Counted from the stretch's first letter, positions 24,801 to 38,938 are shown. The stretch: 64,000 bases of DNA from Spirodela intermedia (GCA_902729315.2 LR746264.1:1590378-1654377); one strand, 5' to 3'. Numbers and translations are program-made. Notes: generated from the sequence alone by a model not told the origin.

Positions 24801-25292
24801 TCACTTGTTCTCGCTGGGCTGCTGGGGGCCAAGGTACAACTGCCCATCATACATATTCTGGGCGAAGGCAGCTACCTCCTTCATCAGATGAGATATGGCT
24901 GCACTGCCGCCATCGCCATCGCAGTCACCGTCGCCGGCGGGGAAGGATACGTTCTCAACCTGGCGGATCTGTTCATTGAGGGAAGCGAGCTCCTCTAGCG
25001 CGGAGTAGACTTGGTTCGCGACCTGGCGGATGGCTCCCGCGCAGCCTTCGACGGGGAAGCGGGCGCGAAGGTCGGACTCGTAGAGGATGGAGCGCATGGC
25101 GTCTGATCGCAGAGAAGGATCGATGCTGGAGAGGATCTTGAGAATGTTGCTGACGCCGAAGAGGTGGTGGGCGTTCTCGAAAATCTTGGGCTGGTCTGGG
25201 GGAAAGTACGGGGCTAACAGGCAATTGGCACCGCACTTGCGGCGCTGGAACTTGCAGGCGGCGCAAGCCTGGTACGGTCCCTCCTTAGCCAT
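24801..25292 (-). CDS. LOB-domain (LBD27-like) transcription factor, copy 3, intact LOB domain
   Basis: This is a 163-residue single frame. The zinc motif is CAACKFQRRKCGANC (Cys 10, 13, 20, 24). It is followed by LAPYFPPDQPKIFENAHHLF, then GVSNILKIL, SDAMRSILYESDLRARFPVE, GC and AGAIRQVANQVYSALEEL. An Asp/Gly-rich linker and QNMYDGQLYLGPQQPSENK end the protein. The splice donor used in copy 1 is changed to GTGATT but keeps GT. The acceptor AG of exon 2 is changed (GTGAAC for GTGAAG), so the acidic second exon is probably lost and translation stops at the TGA after ENK. It is very close in sequence to copy 8 (58473). Confidence 0.8.
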   Translation of the reverse strand: MAKEGPYQACAACKFQRRKCGANCLLAPYFPPDQPKIFENAHHLFGVSNILKILSSIDPSLRSDAMRSILYESDLRARFPVEGCAGAIRQVANQVYSALEELASLNEQIRQVENVSFPAGDGDCDGDGGSAAISHLMKEVAAFAQNMYDGQLYLGPQQPSENK

Positions 25293-26122
25293 CAGCTACT
25301 CTCTCTCTCTCTCTCTCTCTGTGGTTCGGCCCGTTGACTTGGACGACGGAGGTAGATCGCGTGGGCTGGAAGGTGGGTCGGCAACGGGAAGGCGAGATGG
25401 CGGCACCGAGAGGGGATGGTGAGGCCGGAGGTGGCTGGGAGGCGGAACAGCAGCGGGAAGACGGGATGAGGCTGGAGGGGAGGCGGCAGCGATGGCGACG
25501 GACGGCGGCAACGGCGGATGAGGCTGGTAGGGGAATACGTAAATGATACCAGAACGAAGTATAAATAGGGAGCCTGCGCTCGCGCGCGAGAGAGGGAGAG
25601 AGAGAGAGAGCGGGACGGACGGAGGGAGGGAAAATTTTGAATTTGAGTGCTGAGAGTACATCTCTCTCTCTCTCTCTCTTTCGCTCAGATTTAAATTTTT
25701 CCTCCCTCCGTCCTTCCCGCTCTCTCTATCTCCCTCTCTCTCTCTCTCACTCCTTATTTATCCTTCGTCCTGGTTTTCTCTGTCCCCCCCCCCCCCCTCC
25801 CAGCCTCATCCGCCGTCGCCGCCGTCCGTCGCCATTGCTGCCGCCTCCCCTCCAGCCTCATCCGTCGTCGCCGCCGTCCGTCGCCACTGCTGCCGCCTCT
25901 CCTTCAGCATCAACCGCCGTCACCGTTTCCCTCCAAACGACGCCGTCTCGTCTTCCCGCTGTTCCGTCTCCCAGCCACCTCCGACTTCATCATCTCCTCC
26001 CGTCGCCGCCGTCTCGCCTGCCCCCTGCTGACCCACCTTCCAGACACCTCCGCCCACGTGATCTCCCTCCGTCGCCCAAGTCAACGGGCCAAACCACAGC
26101 GAGAGAGAGAGAGAGAGAGTAG
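25293..26122. repeat. Head-to-head inverted LBD leaders (palindromic promoter region)
   Basis: The minus-strand leader of copy 3 (about 25296-25600) is followed by a second leader in plus orientation (about 25680-26122). Both carry the same CGCCGTC-rich blocks, GA/CT tracts and the CCCGTTGACTTGG segment next to the start codon. The centre is near 25650. It is an inverted duplication of the LBD promoter. Confidence 0.75.
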
Positions 26123-26149
26123 ATGACGGCGAAGGAGGGGCCGAACCAC
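26123..26149 (+). pseudogene. Truncated LBD start (about nine codons)
   Basis: The plus-strand leader ends in an ATG followed by codons for MTAKEGPNH, as at the start of the other LBD copies. The sequence then changes abruptly to AT-rich arm DNA. The rest of the gene was cut off before the zinc motif. Confidence 0.75.
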
Positions 26150-26179
26150 ATCGAATTATTAATGTTATATAAATACTAT

Positions 26180-27750
26180 AACTTCCGAACTTTCTCAAAT
26201 TGTTCTTACATCCCTGACTGAGATCGACCTCAAAAATCCGCTATAAATTCTGAAGTTATTTTAGGTTAAAACTGATATATGTTCCTTTGAAAATAATTTC
26301 TAAAAATTAAAATACAAAACTTCTTGTTTTTTAAAAATTAAATTTGGGTGATTTAAAATAACACAATTGAATCACATCACTTACGCTTAAGTTTACCAAC
26401 AAGTTGATCTTTTTTTGTACATTAAAATCATCAACCCAGTGAGGGAGTGAGTGTTTTAAGTAAACTAATTAGTGAGCTAAAGCCATGAAAGTAGATATAA
26501 GCATGATTACCCAAAAGCAACTCAGAAGTTAATTTCATGAGCACCAAATGATTATATTGTCATTAATATTTCTCCAATTATAAGTTTAACAATATCTACT
26601 ATGTAATCCTATCAAGAAATTAATAGAAAGTTGAACAAGAAGACACTTAGGAAAGGAGAAATGATTTGTGACTCAAATCACTCTAAAATTATGTGTGATG
26701 TGTTTTATCAAAGTTATATTTTCTATTTATGTGAGTATGATATATGTTCTACACTATAGTCATTTAGAAAAGAAATCAAATCTCATTTGAGTATTCTAGT
26801 CATATATATATAATGTCATGTAAATTAACCATGTTCATTTTCTATTCTTTTTTTTGCAACATTGAATAATTTAGGAAAACCAACAATAATTTATAGTATA
26901 CTAGACTAGAAATCTTTGAGTAGTCATTTATATATAATGACATGTCAATTAACTATGTTATTTATTCTTGCAACATTAAACATAATTTAAGAAAACCAGC
27001 CATAACTTTTAGCACACTAAAATATAAATCTTTGAAACATCCTAAGGTTGACTAGGGATAACAATCTTCATCAAAATCTCTATCAAAATTTTAGCAAGAG
27101 AAAATCTCTTTATAAATATTCATGCCTCACACATGCAATTATTAATGCTTAATGTGTAAAAACTTTATTCTACAAAAAGTTAGCTCATCATCTTTAAATC
27201 AACATTTTATGTTTGCATTAATATTTGGTTTTACTTAAATTAATTAAATAATATTGACAAGAAGAAAAGAAAACCCTAAAAAATAAATTATTAAAGAAGA
27301 AGAATATATGAGATTATATAGAAGAAGGAAAGAAAGAGAGAGAGAAGGAAAACTGAAGATCATTGAGGAAGAATAAAGATGTGGAGAAAATAAGTCTAAA
27401 TTAGGCTTGATGGGCCTAGTGGACTTATTTTAATAAATAAATAAATAGTATATAATTTACATTTATTTTATTTTGAAAGGAAAGATAATATGGACTCTTT
27501 CATCTACTGATTATAATTTCTTGTAAATATAAATACTTTTTTTCCTCATTTTTCTTCAATTTCTATAAACCCAACCAAAATAACTTTCAAGTCATATACA
27601 AATGGTCACTGCCCTTAAGCCATAGCTTGAATATTCAAAACAATGGGTTAACAACAATATAGTTCATTCATAATATCAAACATAGCTGCCATGATTTGAA
27701 GACTAGTGTCATCCATGTATAGTGTAGTGTCCACAACAAATGCATACACA
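26180..27750 (-). repeat. AT-rich upstream arm associated with LBD copy 3
   Basis: It has the same orientation and order of landmarks as 12690-13965, including AATCACATCACTTA near 26372 and the GAAAGATAATATGGACTCTT block near 27480. It ends about 200 bases from the TTC38 stop codon. A partial internal duplication appears at 26890-27060. Confidence 0.7.
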
Positions 27751-27946
27751 TGCACATACACATATATACATACATGTGCCAGGTTTCCCAATTATTATGC
27801 ACTATCTGATTTTATGGTACATAATGGATCCTAAAGCAAGAACATTGACTGGAAGGATGAAAACTTAACTCATCATGAAAGAGTCAAAATTTATGAGAAA
27901 ATGGCAATAGTCCATAGACCTGATCACATCCTTCTTCTAGATCTTT

Positions 27947-28367
27947 TTATGTGAAATAAGCAATCTCGAGAGCCTTTGCTCGGCTAGAAGCAAAATAAGC
28001 ATCCGATCTTCCTGCCATGGAGTAGGCCCTTTCCTACACAATCATGAAATGTAATCAGTTCTCAAATGTAATGTTACAAAGCTGCATCAACTCATTTCTA
28101 GAAATCATTTAGTCATCCTTTCCTACTTAGCCGCTAAGATCATATGCCATTTAAAATACTGATATTCAGGAGTTTGAACAAGCAAATACAATAATTTATG
28201 AAATATTGAATACATTTTATTGATAGAATGATTATTTCCTGCATTTTATGGATTTGATAGCCCTTTGTAGATGTTGTTCCTTCTATGTGGCCTTTTTTTT
28301 TCCAGTTTGTTATTAAAGTCCCTTAATTAGTTGATCTAAGAGGACATATCATCATTATATAGACAAT

Positions 28368-28411
<44 letters not shown>

Positions 28412-31400
28412 TTAGATCAAGTGGTCTCCTTAATCCTTGTACCATAAAAAGGAACATAAACATGACCAAATTGACAAGTAGATGCACCATATAAAAATAT
28501 TAAAAATAAAATAGAAAATAAGAAAATAGAAACTACCAACAACTGCCACAAGAATGGAGCTCCTTCCCTTTGCCTAACTTTTTTCTCAATTGCTTCAATC
28601 GCTATGGCCACAAATAAGAAAATAAACTTATATGTCTCAAAGTATGGTTAAGAATAAATAAATATTTGATGTAATTGAATGCAAAGCAAAAATAAGACAT
28701 TATTACAATAATGTCGAGGCTACTTTACAGTAATATGGAGGGAAATTTCAAAGGAATTAAAACTAAATTTCATGAAAAACATTTAAATCAAATCCACGTA
28801 CCTTTGTTGGCATGTCCAGCATTTAATAAAATAGTATACCAAACTTCATTAAACACATCAAGCTGTTCATCAGAGGCACCAATCATCTGGTGGAGACACA
28901 TTTTGTTATTAGAAAAAATTAATTGATAGTTATTCAAATGGAATCTAAACAAAGGTACCTTATAGTCAATGGCATCAAAGTTTGGTCCAAGCATGTCAAA
29001 GGCATTCTGGTAATTGGCTATCCCATATTCAAACAAGGCTTCTGCAAGCTGACGATCAAAGAAGTATGTTCATTGAATCCATTGTTCACTCCATAAAAAC
29101 TTATGTACATAAATAATAAACATGGTAAAGTAAGTACAATAATTTTATATTTCTCTTCTACATAAAGTAATGAACTTCAAGCAAACAAAGCAACACTTTA
29201 TTTTGTTTGAACTAACTATATGCCATAGAATTTTGATGAAACAATACTTAATTTTATTAAATGATCATTGACCCTCTACATCCCATTGTCTTTCATAAAA
29301 ACATTACAAATAGGATTGATTTGTGCAAGAGTGAAAGAAGAACTTTTCTATCTTGTGGGACTAAGGAGGGGGTAGAAGTGGCAGAAAATTGGCCTACTTA
29401 CCCTTTGTTGACCTTTATCTTAAATAGGGGATGGAACCTTACATGATCATTCCCAAAAATACCCCCATACTATTACAATATCCCTACCCCCTCACACACA
29501 CTTATAAAAACTATGATCATAATTTAGAAATCAAAAAATTATCACATGAATGATGTTTAGATGATCTTCGTGATGAGAAAACCCTCTAACAAAAACTAGA
29601 AGCACAAACAGCGATTGAATGAAAACATCAAACATGATACATTTGAGATTGCACAGAGTAAAGGTTCTTGCAATGGGGGGAGCAACATGGCAATTATCTA
29701 CAAAAATGATACATTGTTAGAGGGAAATGATACATTTGGACAGATACGTGGGCAAAAAAATCTACCTTTAAGGAATTTAAATACCTGAAAATTACTAATC
29801 TGAGTTGAGGATGGTGGGCACAAAATTTCACACAATTTATTTCACAAAAAGTTAAGATTACTACCAAATTTAGAGTGATCTCATTAGACATCTTAGATTC
29901 AACTGAACGATGATATACGAAGTTCATTGGGTCAGAATAAGAGTAACTAAATTGATTTTATGTCTACTAGACTATTGTTCAATGACAAAAATATTACATC
30001 TCTCTCCCTCTCTTCCTATATATATATAGAAGTATGAAATCTATAGATGATATAATCTTATCAGAAGAAAGTCAAACAATACACAAGGAAGAAAGCAAGT
30101 GCTCACAGACAATAAACACTAGAAGACAACAAAAACCACAGGAAATTATGCATATTAATGTCAAAATCAAATGCATTATGTGTTTCTTAAGAGATCATGG
30201 ATCATCTCTTTGTGAGATTGGGGATTCGTAAGGTGTTGTTGAAGATTACAAGGTTATCTATATGACAGTCTTACATGAAGCCACACACACCAACTAACCA
30301 TTGATTTAACCTCATTTCTCTCACTGATTTTCTATCTTAAAACCATATCTACATATTGAGTTTTATTCTTCATCGTCATGCTTTTTCAATCATACTCTAC
30401 TTTCTTGTTACTGTTAGCATAACAACGACAAAAAATTACTATAATAACTTCCATGAAGCACAAAAATAGACAAATAACTTGGGAATGCAAGGTAGAACAA
30501 TAGACAAAAAAAAACACAATCAAAAATTGAAAAGTCAAAATAATTCTATACTACACGTTGTTGACTAATTAATCCAAAAAACTGAAATTATCTTTACATA
30601 AAAATATCTAATGAATGATGAATCAAAATAAACTATAAAAGGCAACAAGTCAATAGAAAGAGTGAAGACTTGCAAACCAATATTCCTTTTTGGAGTGGAT
30701 GTTGTTTCTTCTTATTCAAATAAGAAACCCTAAAAAATAAGGACATCTTAAAGTCTCATAGAAGAAAAATTTATTGTATGAAATCCAATACACATGCCCA
30801 TCTTACTTGAATTTCATAGAGTCGAGTAAATCTTTTGCTTTCTTTATTTCCTTTGTACAAGCCAAGGCCCAGATTGCTAAGATATCAAGCAACCACTCCA
30901 CATGCCAATGAGACTGCAAACACCATGTAAAGCAACATTTCTCAATTGATTATAGATATCATTAGAAATGTTGAATGTACTTGATCCATGATAATTAGGT
31001 AACCAATCAAAACTTATACATTTAAAGAAAAATGTTCCCCTCGCAAGGCTTGTCTGATGTGAGATGTGAATCATTATCTTAGAAAAGTTTTGTATCCTAT
31101 GGAGAGTCATTGATTTAAACTCACTTTACCATCATAGACTTAGAATATGATTCAATGAATCCATAACCCAACATTTCATATGAACTTGATTAATGTGAGG
31201 GATATGTTTATATGGATATATATTATCCCATTTAGTAAAGTAACAAAAATTTAACAATGACTATAACGTAAACATATTTCGATTCAACACAACCCATTTA
31301 TTCCATCAGCATCATGTTAAGTCGATTCACATACAATTAAAGAGAGGGCAGAGAAATTGCCATAATTAATGTCAACATTTCAAGTGATAGTCTTTAACAA

Positions 31401-34400
31401 GTAAACTCATTCATATTGGAAAAAGGGTTCGACCTAATAAAAGGTCTAGAAACACAAAGTATTTTTTCATGAGAAACATACATACAACAACAAATATATT
31501 CATCAAGAACTTATGAGGAACATTTGGTAAAATTCAATGTTAATAAAAGTAATCATATAGGTTTTCCCAAGAATGAGAAAAAATTATCCCATGTACCAAA
31601 AGTTAAGAATCGTAACTCCTTGCAACAATAGAGCTTAATAGATTCTCCAAAAATTTCACACTAAACTAAAAAATATTATATGCAGAGAAAGGTATGTCGT
31701 CAAAGGTAGAACAATAGAAAAACTGAAGAGAGATTAAGACAATTAAGTTATATACCATGCATAAAAAATTTCATCTTTTCAAGTATCAACCATGAATAGA
31801 TTGAGAAATACAAATAAATCAAGTGAAAGAAGTGTAATGAGATAAAGCTAATAAGAATTCTATAGAGAATGTAAACAATGGAGTAATTTGTCCCTCCTGA
31901 CCAGAATTTATTGAGATTTGATGGATGATGATGACAACTTGGATGATATCAGAGCGAGTATGAAAGTGCTTTATATTTTCCAAAAAAGAGCTTTTCTAAG
32001 AAAATATTATGTAATAAGCATATACCTTTGTCATAAATTTACTTGCCACTATTTTTACCCGATCTCTTATACACTTCATTTGACCACGTATGGCGACCCG
32101 CAATAACAAACCTAGAGCATTCACATACACCTAAAAACTTGAGAGAAGTATAAATGTTCTAATTTAAGGTTACTACATTGAATAATTTAAAAAATACCTC
32201 TTCACAATCAGCATCATTCCTCTCTAACTCTTTCCAGATATAATGATCATAAATCTCAATGACCTTTTCTAATGGAGAATGGCCTTCCAAATAACATACA
32301 GCAACATGCCACCAATTATGGGTGTACCTAGAAAAATGATCCACTTTTTCTCATACCAAGGTCGCATAGAAACAAGCCATTAAGTAATGTAGAAAAAACA
32401 TACATAAATGAGCAACAATCCACCCAAGAAGGAGAACATGCTTCCATGAAATCTACAGCCTCCTTGAAACGGCAATCATTTTGTAAGACATGGCATAACT
32501 GCAAAGAAATTCAAAAAGTACATACGCAGGTCAATAAAAGAGACATTATGACATAAAAAGACATAACTACAGAGCATGCAGAGATCAATAGTAAAAATGT
32601 AAGAAAATTCAATGAATGCCCAATTGGTTGTGCAACTGCATCTATTTCTCACAAATCAAATAAGTCATTGTGTTGAACCAAATTACAACCTACATCTATG
32701 TTTACCCTCTCTCTAACAATGCCTTTTGTTGTTTCTTCACTTTAGGTAACTAAGCTTTTATGATGCAACTTATCATGATTCATCTCACTTTTTAGATTCA
32801 ACTTCTCTTGACACGATGCCCTTGGGCAATTAGCTGCTACAAATATGCATATGTCATGTGGACCTTTGTAAAGTTACCAAAAATATATACTATGGAAATT
32901 GCCTTGGAACTAAGCTAAGAATGAAGACAACCACATATGGAGTAGCCTCAACATTAGCCTGATATTTTAAGAGATAATAAATTAGTTGTAGGACTAAGTT
33001 GATACTTACGTATTTCTAAAACATGATAGTAAGGAACATAAAAAGTTGGACAAATGAACTAGAGAAAAGGTTTGTCTTCCTATTTCTTGCTACCTTTCAG
33101 GGATACTAGGGATTTATAAGCTTACAAGAACTTGTAAAATGAAGATAGTATAGATAGCTCCATATTTCTAATTGTAGGGAGGTGTATTGCTAGTTGGTTT
33201 TCAATTTTATGACCCAATGATTCTAATAGGAAAAATTTGAGGCAATAATCAAATTTAGAACCATTTGTTGATAAATATATGATTGTTTCAGCTCTTTTGA
33301 AGCATTTTGGACTTTGAATAAAAACCACATTTATAAATGTTAGAACAAACGAATTATAATCAGCAAGCACAATAGCTTATGTTATTAGTTAAACACAAGT
33401 CATTGAGAAATTTGAATATTTCACCAAATCACAACTTTAAACATAACTACTGCATATGAAACTGATTACTTCTCTAACTCAAATGGTAAGAAAACACATT
33501 AAAAACCACTATCAGGTGTATTCTACTACATTCCGCAAAGATCCATGTGCTCAGCATACAAACAAATAGGATATACTTATTAGGTGTGCTATTGCACAGT
33601 TGAAAGTTGACTTACATTATGTTGTGCCCAAAAGTCATCCTTATTAAGTGCATATCCTCTCCATGCAGACTTCTCAGCATCAGACATTCTCCCAAGCTCT
33701 AGTAATGCAAAAGCGCGCATTCCATGGATATATCCCACTTGCTCATTTTGAGTTAATGCCTATTTAATAACATGTGAACGACAACATGAGAACATATAGT
33801 TTGCATGACAATAAAAGCATAGGAGCAAATATTTTCAATGATATAGTAAAAATATGATTTAACAAATAACATGAACAAAAAAATCTTGAAAATTGAAGCT
33901 AGAAATCAGAGGATAAAATAATCAAGTTCAAATAGTAATCACTAGCCTTACATTGTCATGTTAACTACAAACCATTGTGAATGCCCTCTTTCTTAATGCG
34001 TCAAACAATTTAAGAAATGACCATGATCTATGAAATTATGAAACAAAATGCATTATCCCTTCGTAGAAAGCTCAGGCCCTAAATACATGGCATGGATATC
34101 AGAGGCATGTAAAACCCAAATCAAAAGTTAAACTAAGAGGTGCTCTAACCCAAATAACAAAACCATAAAATAAGTTTATAACCTATTGGTTTACCCAAAT
34201 TTAAATAGTTGTATTAGGTAGCCTTTCAAGCTCATCCAACCTGTTCAACAAGCTTAAATGATAAATCAGGCCGACCAATGTAAAAGCATAGTATTTGAGC
34301 TCTCTTCAATGAGACAAGGTCCCTCGGAAACTCTTTTAAAACCTGCGAAAATAGTCATAGAATAGAAACATGGTCAAATTAGTGTGACAGAACACAGACC

Positions 34401-36997
34401 TACAAAATACAATGAAAAAGGAACTCAAAAGTTTACTTTTATAAGTAGTTGATGTCTCGTGTGTTCAACATAATTATTTACTAGATAGAAATTACAACAA
34501 AAGATAAAATAAAGATGAGAAAATCACAAAGAATTGACATATTATATTCACTTTAACATTGCCTCTATCATGATGCCTTCATTTCAACACTAGACAATAA
34601 CATAACATACCACATTTAATTTCGACAACAAGTCTTGTGAAAATCTTAGAGAACAAAATTTTGAGTAGAAGCGAAATTGTCTTGTAGATTCTTTGAAAAG
34701 ATCATTTGATTGCATCAACATCTAAACTAAGGTTTGAAAAATTAGGCAGCACAGTTGAAAATCATCTAATCTCCTTGTATTTGGTTGGATTCTCTCACCC
34801 AATATAACTTTTACAGCTCCACAAAAATGGCAGTCTAAATTTGGCAAAATACTGTTCTAACTACTTGTTGATGCAGCTCATCTGAACATGAACATAGAAC
34901 ACACAATGTTGACGTATAATGAAACAAAAAAGTAAGAGTAATTCTAACCTAACCTAGTTCAAAGGCTGTATCCGAATCCCAAAAGATCATTTTAAAAAAA
35001 GAGCTAATTTCTTTTCTCTAATGATGTACTGCATTCTAACCTTTGGGATGTAAAATTCATAGAGTAATAAATGTCAAACTTGATGCTATAAGGATTTTAT
35101 GGCACCCTTCATTGTGATATAATTCCCTTTTAGCTTGATAGTTGACTTGCCACCCTTTATTGTCAAAAATTAAAACATATGCAGCACCATCCTATTTTAG
35201 AAAAGAAAAGGTCCATGACAATAGGCATTATCCCAGACAAAAACCCACCAATTCATAAACAATGGAAGATCTAACATTGATCATTACAACTTTGAGACAT
35301 CATCTCTACACACTAATGGGAAAGATATGCTAGCCATCCAAGCATGAACATAATCAATCAAGACTAGCTTTAACCAGCCACTAATGGGAAAGATAAACAT
35401 GGATATGGGGTACAAATTAAATGAAAATTGGCTGACATCAGAAAATCTATGTTCTTTCATAAAAAAACCAACTTCCGAAACTCATACTATGTTTTTTCCA
35501 CGTGATTCGATCTTGGATTGTTTTTTTCTCCACAATGAAAAAAATGAGTTGCCCAAGATAAGAATCACCTAATCTTGGGCTGCACAAAACCCTACACTAC
35601 AACACTATTGAGACAATTACATAAATTCGAACATCTAATCCAACAACTCATGAAATAATAGCAAGATCTAGCCAATCAAATTACATTTGACTCATCCAAT
35701 GCCAGTCCATGCTTTTAAGTCTTAGTGATAGGTTGAGAGTTTTGCTACGGAATCAATCACTTATGAACAATGAAAATGATAGAGGAGTGAAAGGATTGAG
35801 CTTCATTTCTTATTGCCAGATTATGAATGAGTACCAACTGGCTTATCATGAGGAATATCATGTCATGCACAAGATCAGAACTATATCTCCTCCAATGCAG
35901 AAGGGATCCATCAACTTGATGGCTATGGCTCCAAGTCATATTGAAGAAAATTTTAGAAAACTCAGTGAAAGAAAAGCTACTAGGGTGGGAAAAAGAGGCT
36001 ATCCCTTCGCAAACATGACATTTAGTTTAGGAAATAGCATGAAATGGTGATGTCTCCTAACCTAAGAAGTGAGAATATATCAATCGTCCGTTTTCCGGTA
36101 AATGTTTCTTCAGGCTGCAAAGAATCTGATCCGTATGAGAACCTTTTTCAAAAACGGTGACCATTGGGATCGTTTACATACGAATAGGAATGGAAAATTT
36201 TGGATTGGAACCTCCTTGCCTACGTAAAACGTTGAAATGAACACCACAAAACTAGATCCGCGATAATGACTGCGAGAATGAGAGATGGGTTTTTGCCGAC
36301 TGGAGCAGCCTGATTCTACCGGACGACGAAGATACAGAACCATAATAGAAAGGAGAGCACGGAAAAACTATCATTGGCGATTACCTCGCTGTGGATTTTG
36401 ACGGCAGCCTCGTCGTCCCTGTCCTCTGACAGCAAGCAGGAGACTGCTCTGAAAACCGCTTTCTCATACGAAGTGGCGCTCTCCTTCAACCAAACAGGGG
36501 AAAGAAAAAGGCTCCATACATGTGAAACAACAAGAGACAGACGGTGGCCGCAAGGATTAATCGAGAGGTAACAGTTCCAGGAAGGAGGACGTCGCTCACC
36601 AGGCGAGAAGCGGCAGAATTGAGATACGACGACGTGGCGGAAGGCATTTTTGAGGAGGCGAAGTGCGCCGCCAGGACGTTGGCCAGAACGCACTCCGGAT
36701 CCCCCCGCGCCGCCTCGAGGATCACCTTCCGATTCCTCCCATAAGAGAGAACCTTCATTCAATGTCATCCGTAGATCCATCAGCATCAACACCAGCAGAG
36801 GCAGAATGTACCAGCAAAAGAGGCGGAATCGGCGGTCATCGCCGGGGGCGAAGGTGAAGGCGAGGGCGAGGGCGAGGGCGAGGGGAGGCGCTGACCTGGT
36901 TGTAGTAGGCGTTGATGGCGGAGATGCAGGCCTCCGACGACGTCCTTACCGGATATCCCCATCGATCCACCATCACAGTCACCGTCTCTTCCCCCAT
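27947..36997 (-). CDS. TTC38: Tetratricopeptide repeat protein 38 (TTC38) family protein, intact 14-exon gene
   Basis: This is a conserved eukaryotic TPR-like protein of unknown molecular role. The inferred exons are 36997-36896, 36752-36600, 36483-36385, 34342-34241, 33759-33616, 32498-32404, 32327-32198, 32130-32026, 30913-30807, 30729-30678, 29048-28959, 28886-28802, 28601-28537 and 28033-27947. All have GT-AG ends and all phases fit, giving 1416 bases and 471 residues, close to the family's usual 470. Diagnostic stretches in order are SSEACISAINAYYNQ, PECVLANVLAAHF, PRDLVSLKRAQILCFYIGRP, GMRAFALLELGRMSDAEKSA, YTHNWWHVAVCYLEGHSPLE, VYVNALGLLLR, HWHVEWLLDILAIWALA, LGPNFDAIDYK, IGASDEQLDVFNEVWY and REGAPFLWQLL. 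I chose the start by family match, although the frame stays open upstream to 37303. The exon 10 donor (GTTTGC) is weak. Several introns share sequence with the broken copies elsewhere in the window. Confidence 0.9.
28371..28409. repeat. (GA)n microsatellite in the last-but-one TTC38 intron
   Basis: This is a run of GA dinucleotides between the exons at 28537 and 28033. Confidence 0.9.
34343..36384 (-). other. TTC38 intron 3 with block boundary
   Basis: Positions about 35180-36000 are shared with 17.4-18.4 kb and 46.0-46.95 kb. From about 36050 to the exon at 36385 nothing is shared. The junction of the duplicated block therefore lies inside this intron, and exons 1-3 occur only once in the window. 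Confidence 0.65.
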
Positions 36998-37372
36998 CTT
37001 CCTCCTCCTTCCTCCCTCCCTGCTCCTCGACTGTGTGACCTTCGATAAGACTCTGCGGCATATGACGGCGGCGGCGGATTCCAGTTTTGGAAGACGTCGC
37101 CATCTGTACACGCGGCTCTGCGTCCTCTTCCTCGGAGCTCCACGTGGGCGCCGACGCTGGCACGGCCCATCATGGTGGATGTGGGGCCTCCGGTTGCGAT
37201 GGGGTGCCACGTCAATAGAAAATCTTATCCTAGTTGCGTCGCTACCATGTCCTGCCACGTCAGAGAACGCGGGAACCGAGACGACATGCAATAAATCGCA
37301 CATTCTTTAAACAATAATGAGAAATTGTCTAAATGGGCTGATAAGCCTGAGCTCAGAGTGGCGAACTCGTCA

Positions 37373-37374
<2 letters not shown>

Positions 37375-37403
<29 letters not shown>

Positions 37404-37675
37404 AAACTCTGCCAAAAGGGTCTTTCTGGTGGTCATTCACTGTTCTACAAGTAGTAAATAAACATCAGAAAAGGGAATGTCAACCCCCCACCCACCGCCC
37501 TCTCTCTCTATTTCTCAAACACTTCCAAAAGGGACTTCTGGCGGTCATTCACTGATCTCTCTCTCTCTCTCTCTCTCTCTCTGTCAAACTCTTCCAAAAG
37601 GGTCTTCTGGCGGTCACTCACTGATCTACAGGTAGTAAATAAATATCAGCAAAGGGAATGTCACCGTAGATGGAG
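37375..37675. repeat. Three imperfect tandem units upstream of TTC38
   Basis: Each unit has a CT tract, then CAAAC(T/A)CT(G/T)CCAAAAGGG and GGCGGTCATTCACTG. Two of them continue with TCTACA(A/G)GTAGTAAATAAA. They lie about 380-680 bases upstream of the TTC38 ATG. Confidence 0.8.
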
Positions 37676-38938
37676 AAGGACGCCAGCAGCAGGCCAGCAA
37701 CAAAGGGTAGAGGAAGAGGCCAGAATTGGAGGACAAAGATCATAGAAAAGGAAGAAGTAACCTGGGCAAGCAACAAAAGCATCGACTTTGCCCCATTCAC
37801 TTAGATAAATCAACCAAGCTTCAACCTCCCTCCAATGGATCCAAAAATTACTCCTTAATGCCTACCCACTCTTCCACAATGCAAGGAATCAATTAGAAGA
37901 ACTACTGTCGTCAACAATGAGGGTATATGATTCGCAAACAAATCAGAAACACAGAAAAAAATCTGGCCGTCATGATTGGAGAAATTCAAAGCTTACAGAC
38001 TGTTATACCAGGGAAGTAGCATCTTACAGAGGAAATTGTACACAGAAACGCACGTACTAATCACCATGGTCCACAAAGCCAAGACGCTTTGGCAAACCTG
38101 GTACGATCTCATCATTACACGGATGTAATATGGAAAAAAAAATGATAATAATCTGTCGTATTTCGCTTTCGCATATCTCTGAATGTAAATTCTTCAGCAG
38201 ATATACCTCTCCCTGTAAGGACCAACAGCTAGCTGCCTTGGATGGACTCCTTTCGGTATCTGAGTAGAAAATAAGATAATAGAAGCAGCCATCTTATTTG
38301 AACATTTTCATCTGAACTTAGATTGAAAACAAAAATCCAAGTACATGAAAGAAGAAATAAAAAATTCGAAATCTGAAGTACACTGTATTCTTTGACAACT
38401 AGTGAACGCAAAAACTGACTGTTGAACTGTTTTGTTTCTCCAGAGATCTGATCCAGCAGCAGAAACTCTCCAGAGAATGAGACCGTTATTTCCCTTCTAT
38501 TCTCTATTATCCAGCATGGAGGATTATCCAAATCATTGTTTCATAGGCTACCCATGGAGCAAACTTCTCCTCTCCACTACCAATCACACGAAGAAACCTC
38601 AATCACCCTCGGATTAAATAGAGAAAACCGAGCAAAGACACCACCTTAAGATTTAATGTCCAGTTAATAAGCTCAAAAAACTAGTCGAGAGTCCGAGCAA
38701 AGAAACTACCCAACTGGGTTGGATACAATCCCATTTCTATCACAAATGGAAATAAAAAACTTACATGATAATGAAGCACTTTAAGTCATTTTTTCAAAAA
38801 CATATAAGAGATTATAGTCAAACATGAAGAAAATGAATATTATCTCAACATTTTACATGCAGTAAGAATGAGAGGAATGGCAATGGCTTAACTGTTCATG
38901 CAATAACTTAAAAGTTATAATCGAAGGCATAGTCTTAC
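37676..38938. other. Intergenic, nothing recognised
   Basis: No supported gene is visible on either strand. The short frames lack family features. Confidence 0.5.

Noticed and set aside
35709-36050. 113-codon plus-strand frame in TTC38 intron 3
   Set aside because: The same region in the copies at 18.0-18.4 and 46.6-46.95 kb does not keep the frame. A faint kelch-like resemblance on the other strand (DSIVKVSTYHYDSKAWTSIG at 18.1 kb) is too weak to report.
36836-37303. N-terminal extension of TTC38 to an upstream Met at 37303
   Set aside because: The frame is open, but the Arg/His-rich sequence is unlike the family. The ATG at 36997 gives the expected N-terminus and length.
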